Of a stretch of 64,000 bases of DNA, positions 12,097 to 23,182 are shown piece after piece (the stretch's first letter is position 1; each line of letters opens with the position of its first letter). Under the pieces are notes generated by a model, which made no database searches, had not been told where the DNA came from, and was given only the letters and a program-made list of their open reading frames with translations. A program made the translations under genes and the position numbers. Origin of the DNA: Ottelia alismoides. Taxonomy: Eukaryota; Streptophyta; Magnoliopsida; Alismatales; Hydrocharitaceae. The DNA lies in NCBI GenBank assembly GCA_037367405.1, contig JAZKJV010000085.1, positions 558,001-622,000 of the forward strand, written 5' to 3'.

Positions 12097-13195
12097 CCAT
12101 GCCCTTCAAGACCATGCATTAGAAATCTCTGCTCGATCTTCACAAAACCGACCTAGTCTGAAGTATTCGACATAGGACATTTCCTCACTAGAGTGTTTGT
12201 ACCATCATTATATATTCGAGTTGTTTCTTGTCTATTTACAGACTTAGCCTGAAGGATCAGTTTTGCCTATCGGCTTCCTCCCTCTACTTCTTTGGTTGAG
12301 TAGTGGTCCAGATCCAATAACAAGGACCTTCAAAAAATATAGGCTACTATTTTACAAAGGAAGTGGGAAGTATGTGATGCTTTTCCGGCAGTACTCACCC
12401 GCCTATAGGATTAATCGCTACGGACTAATGGATAAGATTGCCTGATACAACCAATAAAATTGAAAAGATAATGGTCAAACCTTTATGGCTTATTGTGTTG
12501 AGTTGGTGAATCAAACCTTTTTTGTGGTTTGGCTAATTAGTCATGTCAAAATAAAAACATCGTGCCTTTGTGCCTTGCATTGCATACTTCTTTTCTCGTT
12601 TCTTCTTTTTGCATCTCTCTCTTCTGAGCCTTCTCTTCTCTTACCCTCTTGACTTCTTCTAGTACCCTATATTCCTCATCCATTTACCTCTCATCTCTCG
12701 AGTTGGAGGTCCATGGATGGTTTAGTCCAGACTCCATGGACACCCACATCGATTCCATGATAACATCAACTCTAATAATTCATGGCGATTCCAGAGAGCA
12801 CGATTCTGACCTTGTGAATCACTCTCGAGACTCCCTGCATCTTCCTTCTCACCCAGACCGGGAAAACTCTCTTCTCGAATTCTGTCCCTTTTGGATGGAG
12901 ATCGACTTCACTCGTTACACCTCTCTATCCCTAATAAAGTTCAGAATTGTCCCTAATTTTGAGCTATTCTCATCACCAGATGCGTGCTTCGACTGATCGT
13001 GGCATATTTCCTATTGTAGACAAAGAAACCCGATCTGGATATTAGTTCCTCCGAAAGTGAATCAGAGATGGCTCCTCAGGTTTTCCCCTTTTTTTGAAAA
13101 AGATTGGCATTCAATGAATGCACAACATCAATTCTAACACTCATAGGATTGTTATCAGGGAATACTGAACATGAACTCTATTGGGCTCAGACACA
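12097..13195. other. Unassigned stretch, possibly element leader
   Basis: No coding region is supported. By position it could be leader sequence of the plus-oriented LTR element, but no gag-like frame follows. A short pyrimidine-rich part with an open frame of about 115 codons (12649-12996) resembles nothing I recognise. Confidence 0.3.
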
Positions 13196-13505
13196 CACTA
13201 CAAGGAAAACAAGTTGTGGCTATGGAACTACGCCCACGGATATGGGATTTGTGGCCACAGAATTGGGCTCTGGCCACGACACGTCGTGGCCAGTAACCGT
13301 AGCTACAAGTCTCGTCGCGAGAGTTCTCTAGCCACGAATATGCCGTGGCCACTACAAGTGACCACAGAACTTATCGTGGTCACAACTCCTGTATGAAGAC
13401 TTTGGCCACGGATTGTGGCTACGAGAAACTAGTGACCACGGAATTATCGTGGCCACAAGTTTCCGTAGCCACATTCCGTGGTCACAACTTATTTTTCTTG
13501 TAGTG
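13196..13505. mobile_element. CACTA-type MITE
   Basis: The ends are CACTACAAGGAAAA and TTTTTCTTGTAGTG, a near-perfect 14-bp terminal inverted repeat of the CACTA (En/Spm) class. The 3-bp direct repeat ACA flanks it (13193-13195 and 13506-13508), the size this class makes. The 310-bp interior has no coding region but is full of copies of GTGGCCAC/CGTGGCC-like motifs in both directions, which fit subterminal transposase-binding repeats. It must have been moved by a transposase from elsewhere. Confidence 0.9.
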
Positions 13506-13508
13506 ACA

Positions 13509-14150
13509 ATTGGACCCTACTGACAATCATCCAAAATTATTAATTACAAGGTGTCAAGTAGCAATCTCAACTCTAATAATCTATTCTCACACTTTCGGAG
13601 TTTTAGATGTGATACCATAAATATTTAGGGTTTACCAGCACTGTTTGCTTAAAGGATTTGGATGGATTAACACTCGTGTTTGAGGCCAACTTGTTATCAA
13701 GATGGCTAGTGGCTAAACTGAACTCAAAACGGGTGGTTTATGCCTGAGAATGTGTGGTGTGATCCACTTTTTTCGTATATATGTTTGAAGCAAAGTGCCT
13801 CCACTTTCACGTGCAGTATGAAATTGATCTGGTTCAGCATTAAATTGGGTCATTAATGAGCGAACGATGGTCCTCACATCCGGTGGTGGACGTATTCTGA
13901 CTAACACTGTGAAATAGTTGAATGGCATCTCAAGATCGACATCTTGACGGATACTTCTCGCATTCGGCGCACATGCACACACGCTCCCAGTAGGACAAGC
14001 TCCATATCTTCGAGTATCAATCCCATGTACAGACGTTGATCCAGAGAGAATGTTAATCATGCTTTCAAAGATGAATTAGCCTGTAGAATTAGAGACGCAT
14101 GATGGGCATGCAGAAGGTACGTGCATGGTTGGTGCACACGCATTAATTCG

Positions 14151-14154
<4 letters not shown>
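13509..14154. other. Unassigned stretch
   Basis: A minus-strand open frame of 115 codons occurs at 13713-14060, but its product resembles no family I know and there are no gene signals around it. Otherwise nothing is recognisable. Confidence 0.25.
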
Positions 14155-14215
<61 letters not shown>

Positions 14216-14232
14216 CGCGTGCGCGCGCGCGC
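14155..14232. repeat. Compound microsatellite (AT)n(GT)n(GC)n
   Basis: A run of AT (14155-14196) passes into GT (14197-14214) and then alternating GC/GT (14215-14232). All three parts alternate purine and pyrimidine, a type of sequence prone to slippage and, for the GT/GC part, able to adopt Z-DNA. Confidence 0.95.
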
Positions 14233-15482
14233 AGAGGACATCGACACGAGGAACAGTGTTCGTGTCTTTCTTCGGTTGGGGTTTAATGCATGTGTTCTTG
14301 TTGCTATGCATGTGACAGCATGGAAATTTATCGCATGTTATGTAAATCTATATGCAAGGTAACATAAACGGAGATTGTGAAGGTCACTAACTGCAGTGGA
14401 CGAATAATGGTAATAATATTCCGGTGGAATAGTGGTGTGCTGAACATGCACGGTGATCATCTGGGAATATCCAGTGCATTTTCTGTGCTCGACATCCAGA
14501 ATCCCACACGTGAGAGCTGTCTCTCCTGCATCGGCAATCTTATCTGCTCAGCGTGGAATATTAATCGAATCTCGCGATCTTTCCTGTGGAATTTAATCCG
14601 AAAATGTCTCGCATTGACATCACCGAGATCTCTGCAGAGATCCGTCAAGATCGCGGTTGCCCAATGGAAGAGAGATCCGGATCTTCTCGAGATCTTTCTC
14701 ATGTATTGGATGCTAAATCTTAGGCCGTTTCGTAAGCAGACAGATTAGAAACCTCTGTCAAACTCCACTCAAAGACCAGTTCCATTCCACGCGCAGAGCA
14801 AATCAAAAGGATAAGAACAAGGGGAGGAGAGGAATATTTCATGTACGGGCCCATGCACGCATGCATGATTTTGCAAACTATATATTTATAGATAAACAAA
14901 AACCCTAATCTATTTTTATCCCACAGAAAGGGTACAGGGAAAAACACTGGTAGACAGAGATGTACGTAAGATACGTGAGATCTTTGGAGGGGCAGAGCAA
15001 AGGCAACAGCTTCACGTGGATGACCCAACCAATTTAATATATACATGTACGTGTATACGTACTGCGTGTATATATAGGCAACTGTATACCTACGTGATCT
15101 GTGTTGCATATAATTTACTTTCTCCTGAGATCTTTTAAACCTTAGCTGCCAATCGATATGTTGTTTATTACGTTCTGGATATGTTGCTGTTTGACTGAGA
15201 TAGATCACAAGAAAGATAGAAAGAGGGGATATCTAGCTCATATGCTGACAATAACATGCATATAGTCGAGATAAATTGTTAGTTATTCCAATGTAACAAT
15301 TTTAAATATTCCCTTTATTCCTTTCTCCATTTACTATGTAACGGCTTTATCTTTGGCACTTCTATTATCATCTATTGTTGAATACGTAACGATAAATATG
15401 ACAAAATAACTCTATAACAATGAATGTTTTGAAAGATGACAACTCTATACCCACAAGCCTGTAAGACAATATATTTACATAT
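14233..15482. other. Unassigned stretch
   Basis: Moderately GC-balanced DNA with several chance open frames on both strands and RY-type motifs ('gcacgcatgcatg', about 14855). No conserved domain is recognisable. It could be ancient intergenic or promoter sequence. Confidence 0.25.
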
Positions 15483-16129
15483 CGCTACAACAAAAAGAAA
15501 CTATAGGGATTTGTCTTAAAGATTTTTTTAAAGGAAAAAGGGTATTGAACCATAAAGGTGGACACCCAAAAACTTATATTCACAAAATAGGTATAACAAT
15601 GACTATATTCATTGTTAAGTTATTCTTTATACTCGAACATCATGTATGTTGCTATATAACTAACGACGAACAATATAAACAACGCTTATCCGTTACTCTT
15701 TATCAAAAATTTTAACTAATCTTGGTTAAATTTTACAATAAAAAATGACCTTTTGTTCTTGGAATTAGCAAGACATGTCATAATCATTGCTAAATGACCA
15801 TATAAGGATGTTTTGTTCGTTAGACTTATTTGTTAAAATTTTCACGAATAGTTGTTAAATTTAGTAGTAATTAGTAAGGAAAAGTCAATTAAAAATCATT
15901 GTTATATGATTTATTGCTAGAAATACATTAATGAATACAATAATTGTTACAAATTTAGAGAATCAAGTAATCGTATACTATTAGTTGCTATAAATTTAAC
16001 TACATAAGAAATGAGAAGGAATGTTAAACTACTCATTACTATATGTCAATTTTGTTTCGTGTTAATATAAGATGATGTAACAACAAATATTCAAATTATT
16101 CATTATCTTAAGTCAATTTTGTTGTAGTG
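15483..16129. mobile_element. CACTA-type non-autonomous element, TIR CNCTACAACAAAA
   Basis: The left end CGCTACAACAAAAA and the right end TTTTGTTGTAGTG form inverted repeats of the CACTA kind. A 3-bp duplication TAT flanks the element (15480-15482 and 16130-16132). The 647-bp AT-rich interior has recurring phrases such as 'gtcaattttgtt' and 'cgttgttaaat' but no coding region. The same right terminus occurs at 44639-44651 and, degraded, near 63669-63681, so it is a family. Confidence 0.75.
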
Positions 16130-17639
16130 TATGTTGAATATTTTTTTTAGTATGCAATGTATAATAATTCATTTTATATTGTTTCTAACAAAAGTATATG
16201 ACAATGATTATATACCCACATACACACATGCATGCATGTATTCATTGTATCTATCGACTATCTATATAATGTATACATATACACATGTGTGTATATGTTG
16301 TGTGTATTTATTATTAATTTATATCTGAAGGAAAACTCCCACCGATCATTTAAAATTTTATAAGAATAAAAACAACTAATTATCATTGTTATACAAACAA
16401 TTACAAGTTAAATAGCAATGGATAGCGGTTGTTTTGAATCTCAACATATAAAAGATAATTACTACACGGAAATAGACTTGGATACCGATGTTATATGTTC
16501 CTAACGATATAAGAAATGGTCAAGACACGAAAGTGTACGTGTAGTATATATCATATCAAAAGCAAAAGACGAGTAGCCCCATATCTCGAATATGAGCAGG
16601 AAAGGACATCATGATGATCACATCGCATTGGGAACAAAGATATCGGATCTGTAACCTTTTTTTTCCTGGGACGTACTACATATATGCATGCATCGCATTT
16701 GCAAGCTTGGTCGATTCGTCGCACCTCGACGATCACATGCCAGATCCGAGATCTCCTTTTTTGCAGAATGGATTTTGTTCTCTGAGCCATTGGATTCGCT
16801 CACACTTCCGGGGGCAAGTTACGTGCCAAAAGCACGAAGGTCCTGTGCATGCTTCCTCTTATCCGGAAATGGCCAACATTCTAGGGTTCTAGGAGGCTCT
16901 GTCACGGGTGGGGAGAGTTTCTTTGATTTCGTCACCTTTTGTTCTTTCTGTATATATCCCGATAACTTCATCTGTCACGGGTCCTGTGCATGCTAGTATC
17001 ATATCAAAAATTTTATTTCCTAAGAAGATTATTAATGGGACTTCAACCATTAACTTTATAATGATGCTCCGGTCTGCATGGATGCACGTAAACTTCCCAA
17101 AAGATGGATCTTATCAAGATATCGTAAGGCAGGATGGAAAACGTACGATTTGGGATTCTGGATAATCCATAAGATGGATTATGATTCGAGTTCTTTGCAT
17201 GGGTTGTAATTATTTTTACTGAACTGTCTAGAAGGGCGTCTATCTATTCTGGATATGAATCTTTGCACGGTTGTTGCGCATCGTCATAATATATGTTGAT
17301 ATTTTTTTGCATTCAAAATAACAAGGACAACGAATACGTCAAACGCCACCACTGATTGGGAATCTTCAATACTATGTCGTTTTGCCCGCTCATAGATTTC
17401 CCGTGGAACTTGGATTTCCAGATATTTTTCCCGACAGGGCGTAGTCTTGTTCGTAATTTCCGATCAGGATATTTTTCCAGAAAGTTTTTTTCAGTTAGGG
17501 TATGATTCGGCGAACGGTGCGTCGATCGACGAACCGTTTGCTGATCATACATAAAAATAATATATAATATTATTCTGAAAACTTTTTCAATTTTATATTA
17601 TAAAAAATAATATATAAAAATATTTGGAATTGAGAATCG
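16130..17639. other. Unassigned stretch
   Basis: No supported gene. A local direct repeat of about 14 bp, 'gtcctgtgcatgct', occurs near 16841 and 16981. Open frames here (16611-17165) overlap on both strands and show no family resemblance. Confidence 0.3.
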
Positions 17640-18560
17640 ACACATGGAAAAATTAGATCTCCAAGAGAGGATCCGACGGTGAAGGGCATGCACGATCCGA
17701 CGGTGGCTGAAGAGCAGGGACGACTGCGAACGATTAGACGATTCGCGAGATGTCTGGAAGAACGACAATAGAACTCCCCCTCGGAGAGTTTCGATCAAGC
17801 ACTGCTCATGCCTCCTGCCTTCTCACTTCCCTATGGCTTATTGTACACACTCCTGCATCCCTAGAGAAGGTCCAAGGCGCCTCAAATGGCTCCGGGAGTT
17901 GTTGATCGTGCTCTTGGAAGTCGAGACACCTAGGCGACCTAGGACGACTCCATAGACAAAATCGACCCCAAAGAAGGAGGTTTACAGCCCCTACAACATG
18001 CACAAAAAGTGTGAATGGGTCGAGGGAAAACTGCCTCGACCCTGTAGGCGTAGAGGGAGTGGTGAAGTGTGGCGACGGTGGCTCAAGTTGCGGCCGAAGC
18101 TCAAGAGCTTTGGCAAGGATGCTTTGGATCTAAACCTATGTGAATATTGCAAAAAAGTATAGAGATGACAACCTAAGGTTGACTCCACCAAAAAGCACAA
18201 AAAATAATGAAGGAAAATGGGGACCTCGAGCCGTAGGAGCAGCGAGATAGGACCACCAGGAGCAGAGCTCCGACGATGGGTGGAACACACCCTTAACCGT
18301 GTCCAATGTCATTGCAAAGAGGTGGGGGAGGAGGTTGTCACCCTCCTCAAGCATAACATGGGCGATGGTGGAGTAGGTCAAAAGAGGTTCAAAGGCGAAA
18401 GATAAGGTCATATGGTTTTTGTACAAGGGAGGATGAGCGGCTCCAAAGAACGTGGTGTGCTGCTCGATGCAGTGATGCACAACCCAAGGTGATGCTTGGG
18501 CGTATATCACCGACAATCGAGGAGCAAAACAATTGGCTTACCTGATTGGAAAATCACGTC
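17640..18560 (-). mobile_element. Diverged Athila-like LTR fragment
   Basis: Several landmarks of the LTR at 5200-6000 recur in order and orientation: 'gatccgacggt' repeats (17667-17705), the phrase 'gggtcgagggaaaactgcct' (18017-18036; 5695-5714 reads 'gggtcgagggcaaaatgcct'), and a 'cttacctgattgg' motif at 18537-18549 that matches 'gattacctgagtgg' at 5972-5985. The stretch is shorter than its counterpart and has no other element parts nearby. Confidence 0.55.
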
Positions 18561-18984
18561 CGTCTCCCACTTTGGCAAACTCTTGACAAATTTCATCTTA
18601 CCGAGGAAGATGATAAGATTGCATTATGTTTTGGTATGGGCACCCAGGGAAACATTGATCTAAATGAAAAATCTTCAGCCTCTACCCGAATGGAAGATCG
18701 AAATCAAATTTCCATAAGATACTTTGAAAAAACATTTCCATTCTACAATCTCTTACGTACTTCCTCTGGATACTGCTTCATAATAAACATATCACAAACA
18801 ACATGCATACCAGTGACGCAGAGAGGGGGGGTGGAGGTTTAGCCCCCCCAGCTCCCAACCAAACTCCATATATATGTTTAATATATAGTATAATACATAA
18901 TCTAAATACATTATTCAATAAGTAAAATTACATGTTATGTATAATAGCTCCCCATATCTCAACAAAAAATTCAATATATATGTA

Positions 18985-19353
18985 GAGAGAAAGATCAATG
19001 GGGCTAACCCTCGGGGGAGCTAACTTGGCTCCTCCCGCGTCATTTCTCCCTTTTTATTGAAATTTCTTCCGTGAATATTCATCACTATATCCCTATATTA
19101 TACTATTCAAATTTCACGTGAAACAGAAACTTCTACGACCTCCATTCAGATAATCATTTTTTAACGGTAACAAAAATACTAAAAACGATCCTTCTGGATG
19201 GAGGTCGTAGGAATTTCTATTTCGCGTGAAATTTGAATAACATAATATAAGGATATATTGACGAAAATTCACAGAAGAAATTTAAAAAAAACAAACGAAA
19301 TGGCGCGGGGGAGCCAAGTTAGCTGCCTCCAAAGGGGCAGCTCCATTTTACCC
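18985..19353. mobile_element. Foldback MITE (copy 1), Mutator-like
   Basis: The two halves are reverse complements of each other. The arms carry 'ggagctaacttggctcc' on the left and 'ggagccaagttagctgcc' on the right, and inner arms 'acgacctccat' / 'atggaggtcgt'. A 9-bp near-repeat ATATATGTA/ATATATGTG flanks it. It lies inside the hAT-like element. No coding region. Confidence 0.7.
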
Positions 19354-19814
19354 ATATATGTGATCTAATTACAATAATTAGCTTTTAACATTACATGATG
19401 TTTATAATCGGATATTGATACATCTGTATTTGCTCATCATTGTACATGTATACCGTCACGAATATATAATTTTTATGTTAACATATATGGTATAGATAAT
19501 GATTTTTTCCCTTGCAGTTACGGATATGGATTTTGATACCTCTTTCATTTTTAGGATCTTAAAACAAATATGGTTACATATTTTTCTAGTATATACATAT
19601 ATGGGGATATATACATATTTGTATCCGCATGTTTGCAACCCTATTTTTATCTGCATTGATTTTAAAATAGCATGGATATAAATGTACACATATCAAAATG
19701 TGTATTACAAATATGATAAGGGATTGGTAGACATATCTATATTTGTTTGCATCCTTATAAGTAAAATATATTGTATAATGTCATTTGTTTGAACATATTA
19801 AATCTAATGGAATT

Positions 19815-20196
19815 GGGTAAAATGGGGTTGCCCCCATGGGCAGCTAACTTAGCGACCCCGCCACATTTTCCCCATATTTTTTTTTATTTTTTTGAAAAAT
19901 AAAATCATATAAATTCATTATTATATCCCTATATTATGCTATTCAAGTTTCGTGAAAACAGAGACTCCTACGACATCCTTCCAAACATGGTCGATTAAAA
20001 AATCCTACGACCATTAAAATTTGATTGTCTGGATGGAGGTCGTAGAAGTCTCTATTTCTCATGAAACTTGAATTACATAATATAGAGATATAGTGATGAA
20101 TTTCATGATTTTATTTTTCAAAAAAAAATAAAAAAATATGGGGAAAATATGGGGGGGAGCTAAGTTAGTTACCCTAGGAGGCAACCCATTTTTCCG
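19815..20196. mobile_element. Foldback MITE (copy 2), Mutator-like, 9-bp duplication
   Basis: This is the same family as 18985-19353. The termini GGGTAAAATGGGGTTGCC and GGCAACCCATTTTTCC are inverted repeats, and almost the whole 382 bp can fold on itself. The exact 9-bp direct repeat AATGGAATT flanks it (19806-19814 and 20197-20205), a size typical of Mutator-like elements. Confidence 0.85.
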
Positions 20197-20379
20197 AATG
20201 GAATTACTTAATATCACATTAATAAATGTGTATTTCTTGAGAGGAAGAGTTTTGTATGGGTCTTTTTGTTAATACGATATTTATAGATATTGTTTATATC
20301 CGATTATAAGTTTAGATGGGTATTTTTTTGTAAAAAATACCTTCTCAATATTAGTTTCAATCAATTACGAAATTATTGG

Positions 20380-20700
20380 AAGTTCGCCTTTTAGATTGAA
20401 TTGGTTTCCACACACTCAACCTCATGAATTGAAACTTCCGTCAATTTTCTACTTATCCTCCGAATTTCTCTCAAATCCGATGTCATTTCCTATTTTATCT
20501 TAGTGGATAAAAGTTCAAGAAATATTTAAACAACTTAAATCCCATTTAAAAGAGAACCCGACTCTTTACCATTAATATAAAATAGAAAATGATCGTGGAT
20601 TTGAGCAAAAATCGGAGGATATGTATAACATTATTCGAAAATTCTATCTATAGGTTGGATTTTAAGAAACAAATTTGAACAAAATAGTTACAACACCTCC
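20380..20700. repeat. Palindromic core related to the foldback at 21990
   Basis: The phrases 'cctccgaatttctctcaaat' and 'atttgagcaaaaatcggagg' are inverted partners about 190 bases apart, with 'cctattttatctta' and 'ataaaatagaaaatg' nested between. The same core arrangement occurs inside the foldback at 21990-22407. The outer arms are missing here. Confidence 0.5.
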
Positions 20701-20910
20701 TTTATATCTCACATTACAATAGAGCAATCCCTCCCGAAATATTAGCCACTAAAATGACAAGGTAAATTAGATAAATAATTTGCCCCCTCCGTCAAAATAA
20801 TTTAGCCCCCTCAAGAAGAATTTTCTGGCTTCGTCCCTGATGCATACCAAATGAGGAGATCACACTCCACACCGATGGATTCTTTGTAAACAGGATATGG
20901 AATCTTAGGA

Positions 20911-21575
20911 CAAGGGACAGAACTAGTATATATTATGGGGGGCCATGGCCCCCATGATTATTATACGTCACTTGTACAATGTATTAAAATTTTAATACGG
21001 CCCCTCCTCAATTATATTATAATTAATGTTGTTAGAAATAGGTTGTAGAATCATTAAATGGTTCAGTGGTAAAGTGGTATGGATATTGTTTTGGAGACCA
21101 AGATTCGAATCTTATCTCCATAAATTTTACTTTCTTTTATATGATTTATCCAATCACTTCCAAAGTATCAAAATAAATTGATATAAAATTGTATTCGAGT
21201 TTATTTATCTCTCTCATTATTTTTAGTACCAGTTATAAATAAAATAAAGTTTATTGTTTCCTTTTAACCATGAACTTTTTTCTTTCAAAATTTCTTTTGA
21301 TAATTTAGCCTTTTTAGGATGGATTTAGAGAGATTTAAATGATTATATTTAAATAATTGTAAAACTAGGCGCTGAAAATACCAATCTGTTTCAAATTCTA
21401 ACATTAATAAGATATTGAAATTATACGTTTATCAAAATTGAAAGAGATTCATTTTTAAAAATATTAATTCTATTTAAAAATATCGTTTGATAATACATAG
21501 ATTTTTTTGTTTTTTAGCATGTATATTAATTGTATACTCGACCCCTCCTCGATGAAATTCTTGGTTTCGGCCCAG
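20911..21575. mobile_element. hAT-like element with internal tRNA-like boxes (copy 1)
   Basis: The left end CAAGGGACAGAACTAG and right end CTTGGTTTCGGCCCAG are imperfect inverted repeats, and the flanks TCTTAGGA/GCTTGGGA agree at 6 of 8 positions. The 0.67-kb element shares both ends and its order of parts with 28433-29101. Internally, GGTTCAGTGGTAAAGTGG (21060-21077) and AGATTCGAATCT (21101-21112) resemble Pol III A and B boxes at a tRNA-like spacing. There is no coding region. Confidence 0.65.
21060..21112 (+). other. tRNA-like A box and B box segment
   Basis: GGTTCAGTGGTAAAGTGG is close to a tRNA D-arm/A-box region, and AGATTCGAATCT to the T-arm/B box. No acceptor stem or anticodon arm can be drawn, so this is not a tRNA gene. 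It may be a SINE or tRNA relic carried by the surrounding element. Confidence 0.45.
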
Positions 21576-21980
21576 CTTGGGACCATATAACCTTACATTG
21601 TACCTCTACCTTATCCTTACCTCAGCTTCGTCAGAGATACCTCTCGTTCTTCCAAACAAGCGACCCATGAAAAAGATCCTTGGCAAATCAAGGCAAAAAT
21701 TGAATCGACATGGTAAGTAATTTCGAAGAACAATGTAGAAGTATATTTAAAAATATTGAAACAAACACCGCAACTCTCTTGCTAGAAATAAATAAATTCT
21801 CATGGAATCCCTGCAAATAAGTTTTTTCTTGGACGCTATCAAACTTTTAAACTCTACGCTTTATCCTTTTTTTTTTATATTCACGAATTGTGCCCGCTTA
21901 ATCCCCGCCATCCCAACAGTTAGACCTAGATGTTGAAACTTGGAACGTGAAATCTATCGAGGAGCTTTTGCAGTGCCACT
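21576..21980. other. Unassigned stretch
   Basis: No gene or element is recognisable between the hAT-like element and the foldback element. Confidence 0.3.
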
Positions 21981-21989
21981 ATTGTTGAT

Positions 21990-22407
21990 GGGAAGAGATC
22001 CTCTGCTGTAGAGGGGATTGCAATAGACGTGCTGTAATCTTTTTTTAATTTTTTTGTAATTTAATTTTTAAAATCCAACCTTATAGATTGAATCTTCAAT
22101 TAATGTTATATATATCCACCGAATTTCATTTAATTTCGATATTATTTGCTATTTTATCATAATGGTCAAATATTCAGTCAAAATCTAAGCAATTTAAACT
22201 CCATTTTAAAAAGATCTGAATCTTCAACTATTAAGATAAAATAGCAAATAATCTCAGAATTAAGTGAAATTTGGAGGATATGTAGGTCATTAATTTAAGT
22301 TTCAATCTATAAAGTTGTATTTTGAAATCTAAATCACAAAAAAAATTAAAAGGAATTACTAACACTTCTGCTGCAATCCCCTCCACAGCAGCAGAGGATC
22401 CTCTTCC
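21990..22407. mobile_element. Mutator-like foldback MITE with 9-bp duplication
   Basis: The left arm GGAAGAGATCCTCTGCTG and right arm CAGCAGAGGATCCTCTTCC are inverted repeats that continue inward ('gaggggattgca' / 'tgcaatcccctc') and through an AT-rich inverted core. The exact 9-bp direct repeat ATTGTTGAT flanks it (21981-21989 and 22408-22416), as made by Mutator-like transposases. No coding region. Confidence 0.85.
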
Positions 22408-22611
22408 ATTGTTGATAGCATGAATTTCTGCGGATGATGGAATAACTACAAATCCTTTCTGGCTTTTATCAGGGGGATATATATGCCCCATCCGTTGTTT
22501 ATATTTTATGTATTTCGATAATTCTTTTTATTCTTTATTCCCCATGCTTCACCTCCTAAGGTGGAACTTATGTTAGATGCTCAATGGAACTTAATCGTGC
22601 GAATATTATAT

Positions 22612-22741
22612 GCATGTTTGGTTGTTGGGTTGCGTTGGATTGGATTACCTCTCTGAATAGTAAATTATGATGAGGGTTAGGAGGGTTGGAAGGAGGAGTA
22701 CATCGGTGTACTCCAACCCAACCCGGGAACCAAACAAACCC
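22612..22741. mobile_element. Tourist-like MITE (family with 50514 and 61527)
   Basis: The ends 'gcatgtttggttgttgggtt' and 'aacccgggaaccaaacaaac' are inverted repeats of the kind 'TGTTTGGTTG...CAACCAAACA'. The internal phrase 'gggttggaaggagg' is also found in the copy at 61527-61676. The next MITE begins only a few bases later. Confidence 0.65.
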
Positions 22742-22744
22742 TAT

Positions 22745-22988
22745 GGGCCCGTTCGGTAGGAGAATAATCAGGAATAAGGATGGAGAATAAGGGAAATAAG
22801 GGTATATTTTCCGTTCGGCTGGAGGATAGGAATAAGGAGAATAAGATGAAATAAAGATAGGTAAGGTGAGATAAAGATATGAATAAGAGTGAAATAATAT
22901 GGAATAATAAGGTATATTCGTACCATTGGAAACGTATCCGGAAGAGAATTGACCCCTTATTCTAGGGTTATTCTCGAACCGAACAGTC
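22745..22988. mobile_element. Harbinger-like MITE (same family as 45459-45706)
   Basis: It starts GGGCCCGTTCGGTAGGAG, and its interior ('aggaataaggatgg', 'ccgttcggctggaggata') is about 90% like the copy at 45459-45706. The right end is CGAACCGAACAGTC. The copy at 45459 has clear TTA flanks; this one has lost them. Confidence 0.75.
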
Positions 22989-23182
22989 AGATTTCCCACA
23001 AAAGATATACACGCTTCGTTAATTGGGCTTAGAGTCTAAAAAAAGAAAACATCCCACTCTTATCGTAATCCCGTAAAATCCTGATCAAAGACTAGGACTG
23101 AGGGGGCAGCGGTTCATCGGGATTTTTCCACGCTTATATTAATATGATAAACTTGTAGAAAATATATTGCTATTCATTCCGC
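22989..23182. promoter_or_regulatory. Presumed upstream region of the F-box gene
   Basis: A short AT-rich region with 'cttatattaatatg' at about 23135-23148, roughly 40 bases before the start codon, which could be a TATA-like element. This is weak evidence. Confidence 0.25.

Larger units (their letters stand above)
18811..20839. mobile_element. hAT-like element with perfect 8-bp target duplication
   Basis: The element starts CAGTGACG and ends CGTCCCTG, a hAT-style inverted repeat. It is flanked by the perfect 8-bp direct repeat ATGCATAC (18803-18810 and 20840-20847). The interior (2029 bp) holds no transposase; instead it contains two foldback elements (18985-19353, 19815-20196) and a third palindromic core at 20380-20700. 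It is therefore a non-autonomous element that grew by nested insertion. Confidence 0.8.

Noticed and set aside
13713..14060. Minus-strand frame of 115 codons
   Set aside because: No recognisable domain or gene context; too short to support alone.
21060..21112. tRNA gene candidate
   Set aside because: Only A- and B-box-like motifs are present; acceptor and anticodon stems cannot be formed.
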